This document shows, one piece after another, positions 61,428 through 64,000 of a stretch of 64,000 bases of DNA. The stretch is from NCBI RefSeq assembly GCF_000308655.1, contig NZ_BAGC01000114.1:62001-126000 (forward strand). Direction: 5' to 3'. Every line of letters begins with the position of its first letter. Position 1 is the first letter of the stretch. The stretch is from Nocardia niigatensis NBRC 100131. Lineage in GTDB: Bacteria; Actinomycetota; Actinomycetes; Mycobacteriales; Mycobacteriaceae. The position numbers were made by a program, and so were the translations under genes. Below the pieces are notes generated by a model that ran no database searches, was not told the DNA's origin, and saw nothing but the letters and a program-made list of their open reading frames with translations.

Positions 61428-62204
61428 ATGAGTGGAAAATCCTTCATCACCATGCTTCGGGAGCGACTGCCGTTCCTGCGCTGGTCGGTGATTCGATTCG
61501 CCTTGGGCGGGCCGACTTTCATGCGGACCGGACAGGTGGGCGACGGCCGCGAGACCGCCGCCCGGGACTACGTACTCTCCCACTCCTCCGCGGGTGATCC
61601 CGACAGCGTGCTCGCGGCCTACGACAGCTTCGCGCGCACCCGGAGTCTGCTGGTGAACGTCGGTGACGAGAAAGGTCTGATCCTGGATGCGGCGGTGCGC
61701 CGGGCGGCACCGAAACTGGCGCTCGAACTGGGCGGCTACTGCGGGTACAGCGCGGTTCGGATCGGGCGGGCACTCGCGCCCGGGGCCCGGCTGGTGTCGG
61801 TGGAGCTCAGTCCCGGCAATGCCGCGATCGCCCGGACACTGCTCGCGCATGCCGGGCTCGCGGATCGGGTGAGCGTGGTGGTGGGCACGATCGGCGACGG
61901 CGGGCAGACGGTCGAGCGGCTCGTGACCGAGCACGGATTCGGCCCCGGCGCACTCGATTTCGTCTTCCTCGATCATGACAAGAGCGCCTACCTGCCGGAT
62001 CTGCAGACCATTCTGGCGGCCGGCTGGCTGCATCGGGGCAGCATCGCGGTGGCCGACAACGTACGGATCCCGGGTGCTCCGGCCTACCGGAGCTACATGC
62101 ACCAGTCCGAGGGCGCGAACTGGCGGACCATCGAGCACGACACCCACGTCGAGTATCAGACGCTGCTCAAAGATCTTGTCCTGGAGTCGGAGTACCTGGG
62201 CTGA
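61428..62204 (+). CDS. Catechol-O-methyltransferase-like enzyme
   Basis: A 258-residue class I SAM-dependent methyltransferase. The SAM motif is ALELGGYCGYSAVRIGRAL; metal and catalytic residues are in FLDHDKSAY and VADNVRIPGAPAY. The pattern matches COMT-type enzymes, including mycobacterial Rv1703c-like proteins, which methylate one hydroxyl of a catechol in a Mg2+-dependent way. ATG at 61428. Confidence 0.85.
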   Translation: MSGKSFITMLRERLPFLRWSVIRFALGGPTFMRTGQVGDGRETAARDYVLSHSSAGDPDSVLAAYDSFARTRSLLVNVGDEKGLILDAAVRRAAPKLALELGGYCGYSAVRIGRALAPGARLVSVELSPGNAAIARTLLAHAGLADRVSVVVGTIGDGGQTVERLVTEHGFGPGALDFVFLDHDKSAYLPDLQTILAAGWLHRGSIAVADNVRIPGAPAYRSYMHQSEGANWRTIEHDTHVEYQTLLKDLVLESEYLG

Positions 62205-62224
62205 TCACTTTCTATCCTGGGGTC

Positions 62225-62599
62225 ATGGGCTACCGGCTGCTGGCCGATGCGACCGCGATCGTGCACTTCCTGTTCGTGGCCTATGTCGTGGTGGGCGGCT
62301 TCATCGCCTGGCGCTGGCCGCGCACGATCTGGCTGCACCTGCTCGCCTTCGGCTGGGGTTTCAGCACCGTCCTGTTCTCCATCGAGTGCCCGCTGACGGA
62401 TCTGGAGAACTGGGCGCGGCATCGCGCGGGCGAGGCGGGCCTCCCGTCGAGCGGGTTCATCGATCACTACATCACCGGGGTGCTTTATCCCCGGAGCGCG
62501 CTGGAGGAGGTGCGGGTGCTCATGGTGATCTGTGTCGTCGTGTCCTGGGTGGGCCTGTATCTGCTGTCGCGGCGCCGGGCCGCTACACAGCGGTCGTGA
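62225..62599 (+). CDS. DUF2784 membrane protein
   Basis: 124 residues, about three to four membrane helices. DUF2784 landmarks: LLADATAIVHFLFVAYVVVG, WRWPRTIWLHLLAFGWG, ECPLTDLENWAR. Function unknown. It overlaps the convergent permease gene by 17 bp. Confidence 0.85.
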   Translation: MGYRLLADATAIVHFLFVAYVVVGGFIAWRWPRTIWLHLLAFGWGFSTVLFSIECPLTDLENWARHRAGEAGLPSSGFIDHYITGVLYPRSALEEVRVLMVICVVVSWVGLYLLSRRRAATQRS

Positions 62600-63335
62600 T
62601 GGTGCGAACAGGTGTGGTGAGCGCCGCCGTCAGCGCGAGGGCCGTCGCGATCAACAGGGCGAGTAGGGATTTCGCGGCATCGGCCGGTGACCAGCCCGCG
62701 GCCTCGATGGTCGGTTGCAGGGCGGTGGTGGGCAGGTAGGGCTGAGTCTTCGGGACGGCCGACACCAGCAGACAGACCACATACGCCACGCCGGTGATGC
62801 CGGCGGCTACGCCCGCCGAGCCCACCCGAGCTGCCAGGGCCGCGGCGAACACGGCGAACGACACGACCGCAACGGCTTGCACTGCAAGCGAACCCACCGC
62901 GGGACCCAGCGGGTAGGACCCGAACAGCGCCCAGCACTCGTACAGCGCGACCGCGGCCCCGACCAACGCGGCTGCCGCGATCACGGCCGCGGCGACCAGG
63001 ATCCGCGGCAGATAGAGCCGCACCGGGGAGACCTCGCGGCTGAAGTAGTAGATACCGATCGGATCGGTATTGCGGAGTGCGCACGCCTGCGCCGCCAGGA
63101 TCATGGACACCGCCGCGACCAGCAGCCCGGTGTTCTTCACGTACTGCTGCAACCCGTCTCGCCAGTCCGGCACGCGCAGCAGCTTGATCTCCGTGGACTG
63201 CCCGATCAGGTCGGGCAGGTACTTCGCCCCGAGCAAGGAGACGACCCCGAACACGACGAACGCCGCGGCCAGGGCGACCAGCCGCCGGGTCCGCAGCCAC
63301 CGGTACCACTCGACTCGGAATACGGTGCGGTTCAT
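62583..63335 (-). CDS. ABC-2 type transporter permease
   Basis: A 250-residue membrane protein with about six helices (LVALAAAFVVFGVVSLLGAK, ILVAAAVIAAAALVGAAVAL, LLALLIATALALTAALTTPV). It follows an ABC ATPase gene with ATGA overlap, so the two form an exporter. The N-terminal FRVEWYRWLRTRR is typical of this group. Substrate unknown. Confidence 0.82.
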   Translation of the reverse strand: MNRTVFRVEWYRWLRTRRLVALAAAFVVFGVVSLLGAKYLPDLIGQSTEIKLLRVPDWRDGLQQYVKNTGLLVAAVSMILAAQACALRNTDPIGIYYFSREVSPVRLYLPRILVAAAVIAAAALVGAAVALYECWALFGSYPLGPAVGSLAVQAVAVVSFAVFAAALAARVGSAGVAAGITGVAYVVCLLVSAVPKTQPYLPTTALQPTIEAAGWSPADAAKSLLALLIATALALTAALTTPVRTITTAV

Positions 63336-64000
63336 GACTTCTCCCCGATGGCCGCGAAGAACGCGTCGGTCAATGTCGGACGGGCAATGCGAATGTCGTC
63401 GATCTGAGCGCTGTGCGCGGACGCCTCGGCCAGGGCCGGGCCCCACTGCGACTGCTCGGCCTCGATGATCTGCCCGCCGGCCATGGCGATCCGCAGGGTC
63501 GGCGCGGCGGTGTGCTGATCGAGGAACTCCCCTGTCTCCCCGGCGAAGACGGCTTGTCCTCGATGCAGGACCAGCAGCCGGTCGGCGAGATCCTCGACAT
63601 CGGCGAGCAGGTGGCTGGAGAACACGACCGTCATCCGGCGGCCCAGCTCCCGCATGAGCCTCAGCACGGCGGCGCGGCCCTCGGGATCGAGTGCGCTGGT
63701 GGGTTCGTCGAGGATGAGCACCTCGGGCTCGCGCACCAGCGCGGCAGCGATTCCCAGGCGCTGCAGCATGCCCCGCGAGAAGCCCCCGGCGCGCCGGTGC
63801 GCGTGCCGCTCCAGGTCCACGGCCGCCAGGGCCTCGTCGGTTGGCCAGGCGCCGGTGCCGTGGACCGATCCGATGGCCCGGGACTGTTCGAGTACCTCCC
63901 GCGCGGAGAGCCACGGCTCGAATCCCGGTGTGTCCGGGCAGTATCCGAGGGCGTCGAGCCCGACCGGCACCCGCACGGATCCGGCGGCGACCGGTTGCAG
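63332..64000 (-). CDS. ABC transporter ATPase (partial, runs off the window)
   Basis: The visible part lacks the start and Walker A. It shows the Q-loop region (LGYCPDTPGFEPWLSAREVL), the signature GGFSRGMLQR, Walker B (VLILDEPTSALD) and the H-loop SSHLL. CcmA/NatA-type. It partners the permease that follows. Confidence 0.88.
   Translation of the reverse strand: MQPVAAGSVRVPVGLDALGYCPDTPGFEPWLSAREVLEQSRAIGSVHGTGAWPTDEALAAVDLERHAHRRAGGFSRGMLQRLGIAAALVREPEVLILDEPTSALDPEGRAAVLRLMRELGRRMTVVFSSHLLADVEDLADRLLVLHRGQAVFAGETGEFLDQHTAAPTLRIAMAGGQIIEAEQSQWGPALAEASAHSAQIDDIRIARPTLTDAFFAAIGEKS

Overview
The window is high-GC DNA, with GTG starts, ATGA/GTGA stop-start overlaps and mycobacterial-type genes: a ChoD-like cholesterol oxidase, a LigC/Prim-PolC repair pair, EspC-like small proteins, a PatA-like acyltransferase, DUF2599 and DUF2784 proteins and many TetR regulators. 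It fits a Mycobacteriales actinobacterium; Nocardia is the best guess, by inference. No rRNA, tRNA or CRISPR was seen.

Layout. 1-7.9 kb: a sigma-factor-like gene, an HTH/Met-Pro protein, two tandem secreted GH1 beta-glycosidases, a MerR regulator divergent from choD (with a clear terminator), and a HAD protein. 8.1-14.1 kb: a DUF2599 lipoprotein, then four tightly packed genes (cysteine desulfurase, an unknown protein with an HMA metal-binding tail, a fold-III PLP decarboxylase, a cysteine-synthase/rhodanese fusion) that look like an undescribed sulfur- and metal-linked pathway. 14.2-14.7 kb: a decayed Tn3 transposase start. 15-18.9 kb: an antiporter with a UBP zinc finger and small membrane or secreted proteins. 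18.9-23.5 kb: a decayed Tn3-family element with 33-bp ends, a transposase remnant, a PucR/CdaR-type regulator, a truncated acyl-CoA synthetase, a possible res site and a broken resolvase. 23.6-27.2 kb: regulators with strong palindromic operators, a SRPBCC protein and an MFS pump. 27.2-31.4 kb: an M-box Mg2+ riboswitch ahead of mgtC and an ABC transporter. 31.4-40.7 kb: SDR, XRE regulator, a stand-alone MraY, DHA2 efflux, NfeD/flotillin pair, cold-shock protein, LigC and Prim-PolC. 41-44.5 kb: a five-gene coupled operon of EspC-like and YbaB-like small proteins, and a DUF5994 pair. 45-53.2 kb: PatA-like acyltransferase, serine hydrolase, YdeI, F420 oxidoreductase, AraC, saccharopine-dehydrogenase-like protein, TetR and acyl-CoA dehydrogenase. 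53.3-61.1 kb: a TetR with operators divergent from an unknown two-gene unit, whose larger gene is cut by a second Tn3-family element (55858-59503) with perfect 38-bp inverted repeats and a 5-bp target duplication, then an unusual SDR. 61.4-64 kb: an O-methyltransferase, DUF2784 and an ABC exporter.

The two Tn3-family insertions, the sulfur/metal PLP cluster and the riboswitch-led transporter are the most informative parts of the window.
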